A DNA stretch of 64,000 bases, taken from assembly GCA_024346835.1 (NCBI GenBank), contig AP024867.1:992001-1056000 (forward strand), in the 5' to 3' direction. Source of the DNA: Vibrio comitans. GTDB lineage: Bacteria; Pseudomonadota; Gammaproteobacteria; Enterobacterales; Vibrionaceae. The notes beneath the pieces were generated by a model. It worked only from the letters and a program-made list of their open reading frames with translations, had not been told where the DNA came from and did no database searches. This document shows, one piece after another, positions 57,249-64,000 of the stretch (the stretch's first letter is position 1; each line of letters starts with the position of its first letter). The translations under genes and the position numbers were made by a program.

Positions 57249-58130
57249 ATGTCTGATAAAGCTGATGTTGAAGGAACTAGTAGTATAGAGGTCAATATCG
57301 AAGCAACGGCAAGGGATCCCTACGCGAAATACGTACAGGACATTACCGGTATTGAGCTTTTAGCTCCTGATGAAGAAACACACTATTCGAGACGGGCTAG
57401 AGCCGGTGATTTTGAAGCTAGGCAGGTTCTGGTTGAATCTAACCTCAGACTTGTAGTGAAGATTGCTCGTAAATATGTAAATAAGGGGAGTGCGTCCAAC
57501 AATCTGCTTGACCTAATTGATGAAGGTAACATCGGTTTGATGAAAGCCATAGACCGTTTCGATCCTGAACTTGGATACCGATTTTCGACTTATGCTGTGT
57601 GGTGGATTAGAGAGAGCATAGAATCTTATTTAATGAATCATAGCCGTACAGTTCGTCTTCCTATTCATGTACAAAAAGAGATAAGCAAACTCTCTAAGGC
57701 TGCGACTAGAGCATCTAACGAACTGCAACGTGTTCCCACACTTAAAGAGGTAGCGAGTCAGGAGAAACTTTCGATAGATGATGTATGCGATTTGTTTTCA
57801 TCAGGTACAAATATAGATTGTATGGCGACCGCTCAATTGAAGCAGAGTGGACCTTATTCTCTTGAAGATATACCTGAACCACTTTCCCAAAGCCCTCCAG
57901 GGTTACATGAAGCCAACCTACTCATTCAGAGCTTAGAAAAATTAGTGGAAACTCTTTCACCAAAGCACCGAGACATAATCGTTAGGAGATATGGCTTATT
58001 TGGTCAAGAGAGAGAAACCCTTGGGGACTTGAGTGAAGACTATCAGCTTTCTAAGGAAAGAATCAGACAGTTGCAAAAAGAAGCCCTACAAAAGCTCAAA
58101 AGCAAGCTTAGTTTTGACGGTTGGGATTGA
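57249..58130 (+). CDS. rpoQ: RpoS-like sigma-70 family factor (RpoQ/RpoX type)
   Basis: 293 residues from the ATG at 57249, which has GGAG 6 bases upstream; the frame also opens at a TTG (57204). Region 2 is strongly conserved: LRLVVKIARKYVNKG and LLDLIDEGNIGLMKAIDRFD, then YRFSTYAVWWIRESI. Region 3 follows, and region 4 ends with SPKHRDIIVRRYGLFG and SKERIRQLQKEALQKL. The length and the short N-terminus resemble RpoS but with clear divergence; vibrios carry a second RpoS-like factor named RpoQ (RpoX in some species), often near histidine kinase and regulator genes as here. The exact ortholog cannot be proven from sequence alone. It likely directs a motility, biofilm or stress subset. Confidence 0.82.
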   Translation: MSDKADVEGTSSIEVNIEATARDPYAKYVQDITGIELLAPDEETHYSRRARAGDFEARQVLVESNLRLVVKIARKYVNKGSASNNLLDLIDEGNIGLMKAIDRFDPELGYRFSTYAVWWIRESIESYLMNHSRTVRLPIHVQKEISKLSKAATRASNELQRVPTLKEVASQEKLSIDDVCDLFSSGTNIDCMATAQLKQSGPYSLEDIPEPLSQSPPGLHEANLLIQSLEKLVETLSPKHRDIIVRRYGLFGQERETLGDLSEDYQLSKERIRQLQKEALQKLKSKLSFDGWD

Positions 58131-58281
58131 ATTATTATTCAATTTAAATCGTTTATAAGACACTTATTTTTGATGTATTCGTAGAGAACAGTAAGGGTAT
58201 GCCATTTTATTTAAAAGTAAGCAATTAAATTTGAAGTCAGATTAGGACGTACTAACATGCTCTTTAATACAGGAGTATAGT

Positions 58282-58656
58282 ATGTCAAAAGAGAAGCCGT
58301 TTCAGATCAGACGTGAAGAAATAACTGATCCCACATATCAAGAACTTATCAAAGTTAACTCGTCTCTCACTGAAGAGAAAATAGTCATGCAAGAAGTGTT
58401 ATGTGACTGGCGCTTATTTGGATTACTACCGGTACTTGATTGTAATAATAATATTGGCTATCAAGTGGCTTTTAGTAATTTGAAAAAGAATAATTCTACT
58501 TTAAAGAAACTTCTTAAAGATGAGTATTATGGTGTTGCTACAAGGATGTTAATATCTAAGTGGCCTGAAGATTCATTTGAACGTAAGTATATTGAATATC
58601 TTTTAATAAGGTGTGAAGCAGAAGTCAAAGTTCCATTGAAAAGCCAAGTTCACTAG
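58282..58656 (+). CDS. Hypothetical protein
   Basis: 124 residues, not recognised. Soluble, charged, helical, with a single tryptophan-rich point (CDWRLFGLLPVLDCNNNIGYQ near 46-66). A clear CAGGAG ribosome site 6-7 bases before the ATG supports expression. 151 bases after the sigma factor gene and convergent with the HPt gene. Its position suggests a small partner of the sigma factor or signalling genes, but nothing in the sequence proves it. Confidence 0.6.
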   Translation: MSKEKPFQIRREEITDPTYQELIKVNSSLTEEKIVMQEVLCDWRLFGLLPVLDCNNNIGYQVAFSNLKKNNSTLKKLLKDEYYGVATRMLISKWPEDSFERKYIEYLLIRCEAEVKVPLKSQVH

Positions 58657-58726
58657 GCGCTTAGCCTTTCATTATTGTCTATATGATTTTTCAATTTAAC
58701 TTTACAATCGATATAGGAATCCTTAG

Positions 58727-59053
58727 TTAGGATAGGTATTCTTTTATTTGTAATTCTATCTTGGTTAAATTTACGCTGATTTGCTCTATCACAGCCTTAT
58801 TTGATAGTGTTCCACCACTGGCGTCTAACTCCACAGTTTTTAGAAGAGATGAGGTTTCTTCTTCACAGATGTTGCTGAGAGTACCTGAGAGGGTATGTGC
58901 GAGTTTGAAGAGTTCATCAAGGTTGTTCTGCTGGTGAAGTTCAATAAACTTACCACTAATATTGGTGTTTTCATCCAGATAAAGTGACAGTATCATTCCC
59001 ACTACATCACTATCACCGTCAAATACCTCGGACAGTTGGTTAACATTGATCAT
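58727..59053 (-). CDS. HPt-domain phosphotransfer protein
   Basis: 108 residues, a stand-alone HPt four-helix protein. The phospho-acceptor is H53 in KLAHTLSGTLSN, matching the H-x-L-K/S-G pattern. Such proteins pass phosphate between hybrid-kinase receivers and response regulators. The only likely partners in the window are the hybrid kinase-like protein (49.3 kb), which has a receiver but no histidine, and the three-gene kinase operon. An actual relay is inference. Confidence 0.85.
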   Translation of the reverse strand: MINVNQLSEVFDGDSDVVGMILSLYLDENTNISGKFIELHQQNNLDELFKLAHTLSGTLSNICEEETSSLLKTVELDASGGTLSNKAVIEQISVNLTKIELQIKEYLS

Positions 59054-59137
59054 AAGCTTCCTTTATATGTCTTTATATCAATGGAAGCAGAGTAGGAGAT
59101 GTAAACGCTAATTCAAGAAAATAAGTAACAGTTATTT

Positions 59138-59488
59138 CTACTGCAATTGATTTTTCGATGAGTAAGAGAGTAACAGTAATTTACTGAGGTGTGATTTCAC
59201 TTCATCTTCAATAAGCATACTCAATATATTTTTGAAGGCGTTTTGATACACTTTATTGGCAAGAAGAGAGAGAATAGTAAAATCATATTTTTTGACTAAG
59301 TTTTCTTGTACTTCTAAATACTTTTCCTTATTTGATATCTCTATACTCTTCAAATTTTGTAGGATACTGAATCCCTCTGTGTACCATATGTAGATCACTT
59401 CTGCGATTTCTCTTTCTTCTTCTGAATTTACTGAGTTTCCTTGCTGGTAGCTTTTTAGATATGTTTGGATTGAAATTGGCTTTATCAT
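59138..59488 (-). CDS. Hypothetical protein
   Basis: 116 residues, acidic and helical, not recognised. No signal peptide, no membrane segment; leucine-rich helices at about 20-45 and 75-105. Lies 84 bases upstream of the HPt gene in the same direction and 106 bases downstream of the ABC gene. Possibly part of a transcript with HPt. Function unknown. Confidence 0.5.
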   Translation of the reverse strand: MIKPISIQTYLKSYQQGNSVNSEEEREIAEVIYIWYTEGFSILQNLKSIEISNKEKYLEVQENLVKKYDFTILSLLANKVYQNAFKNILSMLIEDEVKSHLSKLLLLSYSSKNQLQ

Positions 59489-59594
59489 AAATACACTCGT
59501 CTATATTCCGATTTAACTATAGACCAACCTAGACCGCTTTCCAGTGTAATTTACCTGTTGCTAATGTATCTTTTTGAACTCTGTGTGCTCCAAT

Positions 59595-61733
59595 TTATAG
59601 TGATGCGATAACTTTATCAGGAAATCCAAAGTACTTTTGTGAACCGTCAGCTTCTAGCATCAAACAAAGGTTCGAAGACACCACTAAACTAGGCTCATTT
59701 GTTGTATAAATAACCGTTGCATCTTTGATTTCTTCCGTAAACAATTGGTTCAAATAGCTTGCATTTTCATGTGCGCCACCACACAGAGGTTCATCGATAA
59801 TGATGAGATTGCTGCTGTTGCCACATAAACCTAAAGCAAGGCGTAATCTCTGAGAAATGCCATTGGGTAGGTTCTGAGTAAATTCAGTTGTCAGGTCGGT
59901 GTCTAGCCCATCTGGGAACCATTCTTCTAATTCGAAAAACCGTATATATTTCAGCATTAAACGTTCGGGCAGTATACCGTTATGTAAGACAAAGTTTGAA
60001 CGAAGTGAGCCTTTATAAAAATTCAATTCAAAAGGAATGTAGTTGATCCCTTTACGGTAACGATAGTTGTTAAACTGCTTGATGTTATAGCCATCTAAAT
60101 AAACGGCACCTTGGTAACGTTCATCAAGTCCGGCAAGAATATTGAGTAACGTTGTTTTACCTGAACCAGATGGCCCAACTATAGATACTTTGTCTCCTGG
60201 GCTGATTTTAAAGCCTAAATTTGTTAGACCGTCGGTCGCACTAGGATGCCGGTGGGTCAGGCCACTTCCTATCAAGTCACCGTTAAACTTCCTAATCGGA
60301 GGACTATGTTCAAGGTTCGTTCTGTCGTCTTCAAGGCTCATGAGGTTATTAATTTGAGCCCCCGCAGCTTTGAGAGATTGAAACTTAGTTATGGAATTGT
60401 AGATGCCCATGATAGGACCTAGTGCCTTCCATACTAAGATAACGGTTGCTAGCATTGCACCTGCATCTGAGGTTCCATCCATTACGCCAATTACTGCAGT
60501 TACAATACTGGCTGTTCCTATAGCCTGAATCAATCCGCCACCTAGAGCCTGTACGCGGCTATTCACTTTAGATACAGACTCAGAGTCATTACTTTTTTGC
60601 TTATGTGATGCAGAAAAACGGGTTTGCATAACTCTAAGTAGAGGCAAGCCTTGAATGGTGTGAATACTTCGGAGTATTTCATTCCATTGATAGGACACCA
60701 TGGCATTCGCTCTTGTACTTTTTGAGGTTGCTTGTGTATAGATATATCTCGAATAGATGCAGAAAATAAACATCAAGACTAGCCCTGCGAGTACGGTAAG
60801 CGCCGCAGTTCCAGACATGATCGCGATGGCCAGAATGAAAACTATAACAAAAGGCATATCAAAGTAGCTCAGTGTCGATTCTGCAGTAACCAGTTTACGA
60901 AACTGATCGATATCTTTTAATCGTGCGAGCTGGGATGAAACACCAGCTCTGGATGTCATGGAATAGGGTAACCATAAAAGCTTGCCGATGACATTTCTTG
61001 AAATGTGCACTGCTAGGTCTTTGCCTGATGTAGCGAGTATGTTGACGCGCATCTTCTTGAACAGATATTCCATGATACCTACCAAGACAGCAAACAGCGT
61101 TAGCCAATAGAGGGTGGTTTCGGAGCTAGAAGAAAGTGCGAAATTGTATACACTCATGATGAAAAAGGGTTGCAGTGCACCAAATAAGCTGATCATAAAA
61201 CTCAGAAAAACGAGGCTTTTTAGCTCACTGTTGTAGCGGTAAAATGTGTATTTAAGCCAGTTGCTCTTATCTTGTGATTCAGGTGCAGGTTCTCGAAAGA
61301 GGCGAGAATATTCAGAGATACTAACTAAGGTAACCTGTTTGCCAGCTAGATCGAGTGAAAAGGTGTTGTGATTGTTGAAATCGTAGATGTTAGCCACTGT
61401 CCCATTGACACTAAGCAATATGGCACTTAACTCGCCTGCCTCAATATACGCAGGTAAATTGACTTCGTAAGGTCCCAGTTGCTCTATGTTAATTTCATGT
61501 TTTTCGCACTGATACCCTAAGCGTTCAAGGGTTTGCTGATACGCTGTTTGATTCTGCGAATCTGGCATATAAGTATCTGAAAGTATATCGGGTGAACCTT
61601 CCCATTCATAAGCGATCAGCGTGTAGGCTATCCCTCGTAGTAAAGGTGCTTGTTGATATCGGTGTTGTAGTATCTCAGAGTCAAAGTCTAACAGCCTTTG
61701 AGTGACGTTTTTGAAATCAACCAAAATACTCAT
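59595..61733 (-). CDS. Type I secretion ABC transporter subunit (divergent)
   Basis: 712 residues with the exporter order: N-terminal C39-like region (about 1-140, no catalytic Cys at the expected place, so probably a binding domain), a membrane domain with about five to six helices (about 165-445), and a nucleotide-binding domain. Walker A GPSGSGKTT is near 519-527. The ABC signature reads LPNGISQRL instead of LSGGQ, Walker B is LIIIDEP, and the H-loop histidine is absent (IYTTNEPSL). Such proteins in RTX or LapB-like systems export large adhesins or toxins. Its ATG overlaps the stop of the next ABC gene by 4 bases. Substrate unknown; no adaptor (HlyD/LapC) lies in the window. Confidence 0.83.
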   Translation of the reverse strand: MSILVDFKNVTQRLLDFDSEILQHRYQQAPLLRGIAYTLIAYEWEGSPDILSDTYMPDSQNQTAYQQTLERLGYQCEKHEINIEQLGPYEVNLPAYIEAGELSAILLSVNGTVANIYDFNNHNTFSLDLAGKQVTLVSISEYSRLFREPAPESQDKSNWLKYTFYRYNSELKSLVFLSFMISLFGALQPFFIMSVYNFALSSSSETTLYWLTLFAVLVGIMEYLFKKMRVNILATSGKDLAVHISRNVIGKLLWLPYSMTSRAGVSSQLARLKDIDQFRKLVTAESTLSYFDMPFVIVFILAIAIMSGTAALTVLAGLVLMFIFCIYSRYIYTQATSKSTRANAMVSYQWNEILRSIHTIQGLPLLRVMQTRFSASHKQKSNDSESVSKVNSRVQALGGGLIQAIGTASIVTAVIGVMDGTSDAGAMLATVILVWKALGPIMGIYNSITKFQSLKAAGAQINNLMSLEDDRTNLEHSPPIRKFNGDLIGSGLTHRHPSATDGLTNLGFKISPGDKVSIVGPSGSGKTTLLNILAGLDERYQGAVYLDGYNIKQFNNYRYRKGINYIPFELNFYKGSLRSNFVLHNGILPERLMLKYIRFFELEEWFPDGLDTDLTTEFTQNLPNGISQRLRLALGLCGNSSNLIIIDEPLCGGAHENASYLNQLFTEEIKDATVIYTTNEPSLVVSSNLCLMLEADGSQKYFGFPDKVIASL

Positions 61734-63322
61734 TCTATGATTTCCTTAGACATATTGATTTGCTTTAGATTTCGGCTCTGCTTTTTCGACAGATTATTGC
61801 TGATGATTATGATGATATTGTTACTCGACTTAGTCACTAAGGTGGTGACTAGGTTCGCAATGAAAGCTTCAGAGAAAACGTTGTCGACATCATCAAGAAC
61901 AATAAGCTCTTTGTTACTTACAATGGCGCGAACGACTAATAGGGCGTAGTAGGTTTGTCTAGAGAATGGTACCTGTTTATTACCGCTAAACAGGGTATAG
62001 AAACCGCTGCTCAGAGAATCAACTTCAGATTTGATACCTAAAGACTCGCATACAGAAAATGCTTCATTATTCTTCGATGAACGAAAGCACGTGATGTTCT
62101 CGATGATAGTGCCTTCTATGAAGCGACTGTGTCGGTTGATATGCGATACATTTTCTCGCCAAGACATGTAATCGTAGTCAGTCAAAGGTTGACCGTTGCA
62201 TTTGACAGTTAACGTTTCGTCTAAGCGATCTTGCGTCATACAAGATGTCAGGTGCGTTTTTCCACTGGCACTTTTTCCTTTCATGAGATAGATGTTGCCA
62301 CGGTTAAATTCGATGCGCTTATGGAGACTGGTTTTCACGGAAATGTTTTCGATACGTATAGGATCAGTGTTGTTGCCTGGATTACTGTGTAGCGACATCA
62401 CCTCCGCTATACGTTCCACTTGGCTGCTATTTAGTTTCCAGCGACTTAGGGTACGCATCACTTGCTGGTAGGGTGCGAAGTAGCGGTTTGTAAGCATGAT
62501 TACTGCGGCCATAATGCCCTGACTAGCTTCCAGATTGATTACCGCGGTTGCCAATAAGACGACTACTGTTGTGATGGATAACTGTTGGATAAGGGAAAGT
62601 ATTAAATTGAACTCAGATTCTAGTTTCTCGTAGTCAATACTTTTGTCCTCTCGCTCCTCTATCATCGCAGTCATGATTGATTCTAGCCTGTGCTCCATGG
62701 TTCTAGATTTATTGTCCAGTGGCATGGAGACGATCTCAATTATCTTAGATTGAGTGACACCTTCTACATCTGATTTGATCTCGAGCTCAGAAATTTTCCT
62801 GTTGGCAATATGGTTGGCACTAACGGCTAATATAAAAGATGCAACTAGTAGCGTTGCGCCAGCACCTAAGTTAATGAAACCTATGATTAATATGGTGACT
62901 AAACTGATACATAAATTAATCAGGGACTTGACGGTTTCTCCACCAAAGAAAGACTTCATTTCATCTATGGTGGCGATACGTTCTAAATACTCTCCGGGCT
63001 CAAGTTTCTGAAATTTAGAAACTTTGGCTAAGCATATCGAGTTGAAAACCTTGGTCGTCAGGTTAGTTTCAAAGCGCTTCATTATACTGTTTATAATGTG
63101 CTCTTCTTGTTTCTTAAGTTGATAGTCCAGCACTATTGCCAGCAGTATGATCGTAAAAAGTAGAAACAGTGTGTCTTTTGCTTGATTGGGTAATACTCGG
63201 TCAAAAATGATCAAGATAGAGAAGGGAAGTACTAAACCCAGTAGAGTGGTCATTATGGTAGACAGTGCCAAATAGAATTTATCAGGCAGGCTAATTCTCT
63301 GGGATAAGTGTGGGTTTTTCAT
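61730..63322 (-). CDS. Second ABC transporter subunit, degenerate ATPase
   Basis: 530 residues: membrane domain (about 15-300) without the N-terminal peptidase-like part, then a short nucleotide-binding domain. Walker A is intact (GKSASGKTH, near 347-355) and Walker B is LIVLDDVDNVF, but its acidic pair lacks the usual catalytic glutamate, and the signature region PFSRQTYYALLVV lacks LSGGQ. Likely a catalytically weak partner of the 712-residue subunit, giving a heterodimeric exporter. Two-ATPase exporters are known for RtxB/RtxE in Vibrio cholerae. Directly coupled to the TolC-family gene (one base apart) and to the other ABC gene. Confidence 0.82.
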   Translation of the reverse strand: MKNPHLSQRISLPDKFYLALSTIMTTLLGLVLPFSILIIFDRVLPNQAKDTLFLLFTIILLAIVLDYQLKKQEEHIINSIMKRFETNLTTKVFNSICLAKVSKFQKLEPGEYLERIATIDEMKSFFGGETVKSLINLCISLVTILIIGFINLGAGATLLVASFILAVSANHIANRKISELEIKSDVEGVTQSKIIEIVSMPLDNKSRTMEHRLESIMTAMIEEREDKSIDYEKLESEFNLILSLIQQLSITTVVVLLATAVINLEASQGIMAAVIMLTNRYFAPYQQVMRTLSRWKLNSSQVERIAEVMSLHSNPGNNTDPIRIENISVKTSLHKRIEFNRGNIYLMKGKSASGKTHLTSCMTQDRLDETLTVKCNGQPLTDYDYMSWRENVSHINRHSRFIEGTIIENITCFRSSKNNEAFSVCESLGIKSEVDSLSSGFYTLFSGNKQVPFSRQTYYALLVVRAIVSNKELIVLDDVDNVFSEAFIANLVTTLVTKSSNNIIIIISNNLSKKQSRNLKQINMSKEIIE

Positions 63323-63323
63323 C

Positions 63324-64000
63324 TTACTTCCTGATATCTTTTATGAGATGCGGCGGAACGATATAGTCTTTGTCTAACTGACTAATGTTGACCATCATGC
63401 TCATCACTTTATTGACGCTTTCGATATTTAATGTGCCTATCAACCTATCCAGTTTTATCGATTCAATAACATAGTCGTATCGTGCGTTCTGATAGTCTCT
63501 TAGGCTGTTGAACAGTTTGGTTTCGGCAGCTAAAAGATCAGTGATAGTTCGAGTGCCTAGCTGATATGCTCTTTGAATGCCTTTATAAGAGGAGTAATTT
63601 GCTTTGATGATGGTTTCGAATGTAGAGATAGCCTGCGAAAGGTCGTTGATATTTAATATGCTTTGGTAGGTACTGTCTCGAGTTTGAACAAAGGTGTTTT
63701 CTAGCAGGATTTGGCGGCGCTCTAGGGTAGTGCTGTTTTTATTGTAAGAATAATAATTGGAACCGCCGGACAGTATAGGGACGGATAGGTTCAAACCTAG
63801 TGTCACGGACTCACTTTTACCTGTAGCCGTTAAGTCAGTTTTGTCATAGTTATTGCTGTCATCGTTTCGATAACTACCCGTTAGTGACACATTAGGCAGA
63901 AAGTCACTACCACTTTCACGTAGAGTTCTTTTGGCAATTTCTACTTCCAATTTAGAAACTAATACCGAGTTATTGTATTTTATTGCATCTTTTATCAGCT
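63324..64000 (-). CDS. TolC-family outer membrane efflux/secretion protein (partial)
   Basis: The 3' part of a TolC-like gene: the frame is open to the right edge, and an apparent internal start at 63950 is just a TTG. The two-fold helical pattern is visible, with FLPNVSLTGSY, LGLNLSVPILSGG, the conserved AYQLGTRTITDLLAAE (a TolC hallmark) and a C-terminal YDYVIESIKLDRLIGTL. It ends one base from the start of the 530-residue ABC subunit, so it is the first gene of a TolC-ABC-ABC operon. It would form the outer-membrane channel of the type I system. Confidence 0.88.
   Translation of the reverse strand, partial: LIKDAIKYNNSVLVSKLEVEIAKRTLRESGSDFLPNVSLTGSYRNDDSNNYDKTDLTATGKSESVTLGLNLSVPILSGGSNYYSYNKNSTTLERRQILLENTFVQTRDSTYQSILNINDLSQAISTFETIIKANYSSYKGIQRAYQLGTRTITDLLAAETKLFNSLRDYQNARYDYVIESIKLDRLIGTLNIESVNKVMSMMVNISQLDKDYIVPPHLIKDIRK

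Overview
The window is gammaproteobacterial DNA and almost certainly from a Vibrio. The mal/glycogen set, the RpoS-like extra sigma factor, the NnrS gene with an NsrR-type operator and the JUMPstart/ops-led polysaccharide cluster all fit that genus. The malT-malP-malQ-glgB block is typical of the second chromosome of vibrios, so a chromosome II location is my inference. No rRNA, tRNA, CRISPR array or replication origin was seen.

Layout. (1) 0-5.1 kb: the end of a glycerophosphodiester phosphodiesterase gene, a minus-strand UDP-glucose dehydrogenase (ugd) and a YjbH-type outer-membrane exopolysaccharide protein. (2) 5.2-7.9 kb: decayed genes: a Fic gene broken by a frameshift, a UDP-glucuronate epimerase relic, a tyrosine-recombinase C-terminus and a CAC triplet run. 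(3) 7.95-26.7 kb: an AT-rich polysaccharide operon behind a JUMPstart/ops element. It holds a Wzx flippase, dTDP-glucose genes (rmlBA), a dTDP-3-acetamido-3,6-dideoxyhexose branch (fdtA/C/B type), neuA-neuB-neuC for a sialic-type sugar, glycosyltransferases, a Wzy-like polymerase, two asparagine-synthase-type amidotransferases, an HpcH/HpaI aldolase-like enzyme and a PglC-size initiating phosphoglycosyl transferase. (4) 26.7-29.4 kb: overlapping relics of IS256, IS1634 and ISAs1 family elements. (5) 29.5-31.4 kb: a membrane-bound WbpM/CapD-type 4,6-dehydratase on the minus strand. (6) 31.6-42.9 kb: malT (minus), then malP, malQ and glgB (plus), separated by hairpin-forming intergenic repeats. 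(7) 43-47.1 kb: a MAPEG protein, a small membrane protein, an alpha/beta hydrolase, an MBL-fold hydrolase and nnrS. (8) 47.5-59.5 kb: a signalling island with a degenerate GGDEF membrane protein, a hybrid kinase-like protein lacking its histidine, an intact PAS histidine kinase with two response regulators (one carrying a degenerate GGDEF), an EAL protein, an RpoS-like sigma factor and an HPt protein. (9) 59.6-64 kb: two divergent ABC exporter subunits and a TolC-family protein that runs off the window.

How it works together. Region 3 looks like one Wzx/Wzy-dependent surface glycan whose long transcript would be helped by RfaH at the ops site. Its repeat unit probably contains a nonulosonic acid (Neu5Ac-like by the NeuB motifs) and a 3-N-acetylated dideoxyhexose, possibly with amidated uronic acid made from the ugd product. 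Regions 8 and 9 look like a sensory and c-di-GMP-related control set next to a type I secretion system. A link between them is inferred from position only.
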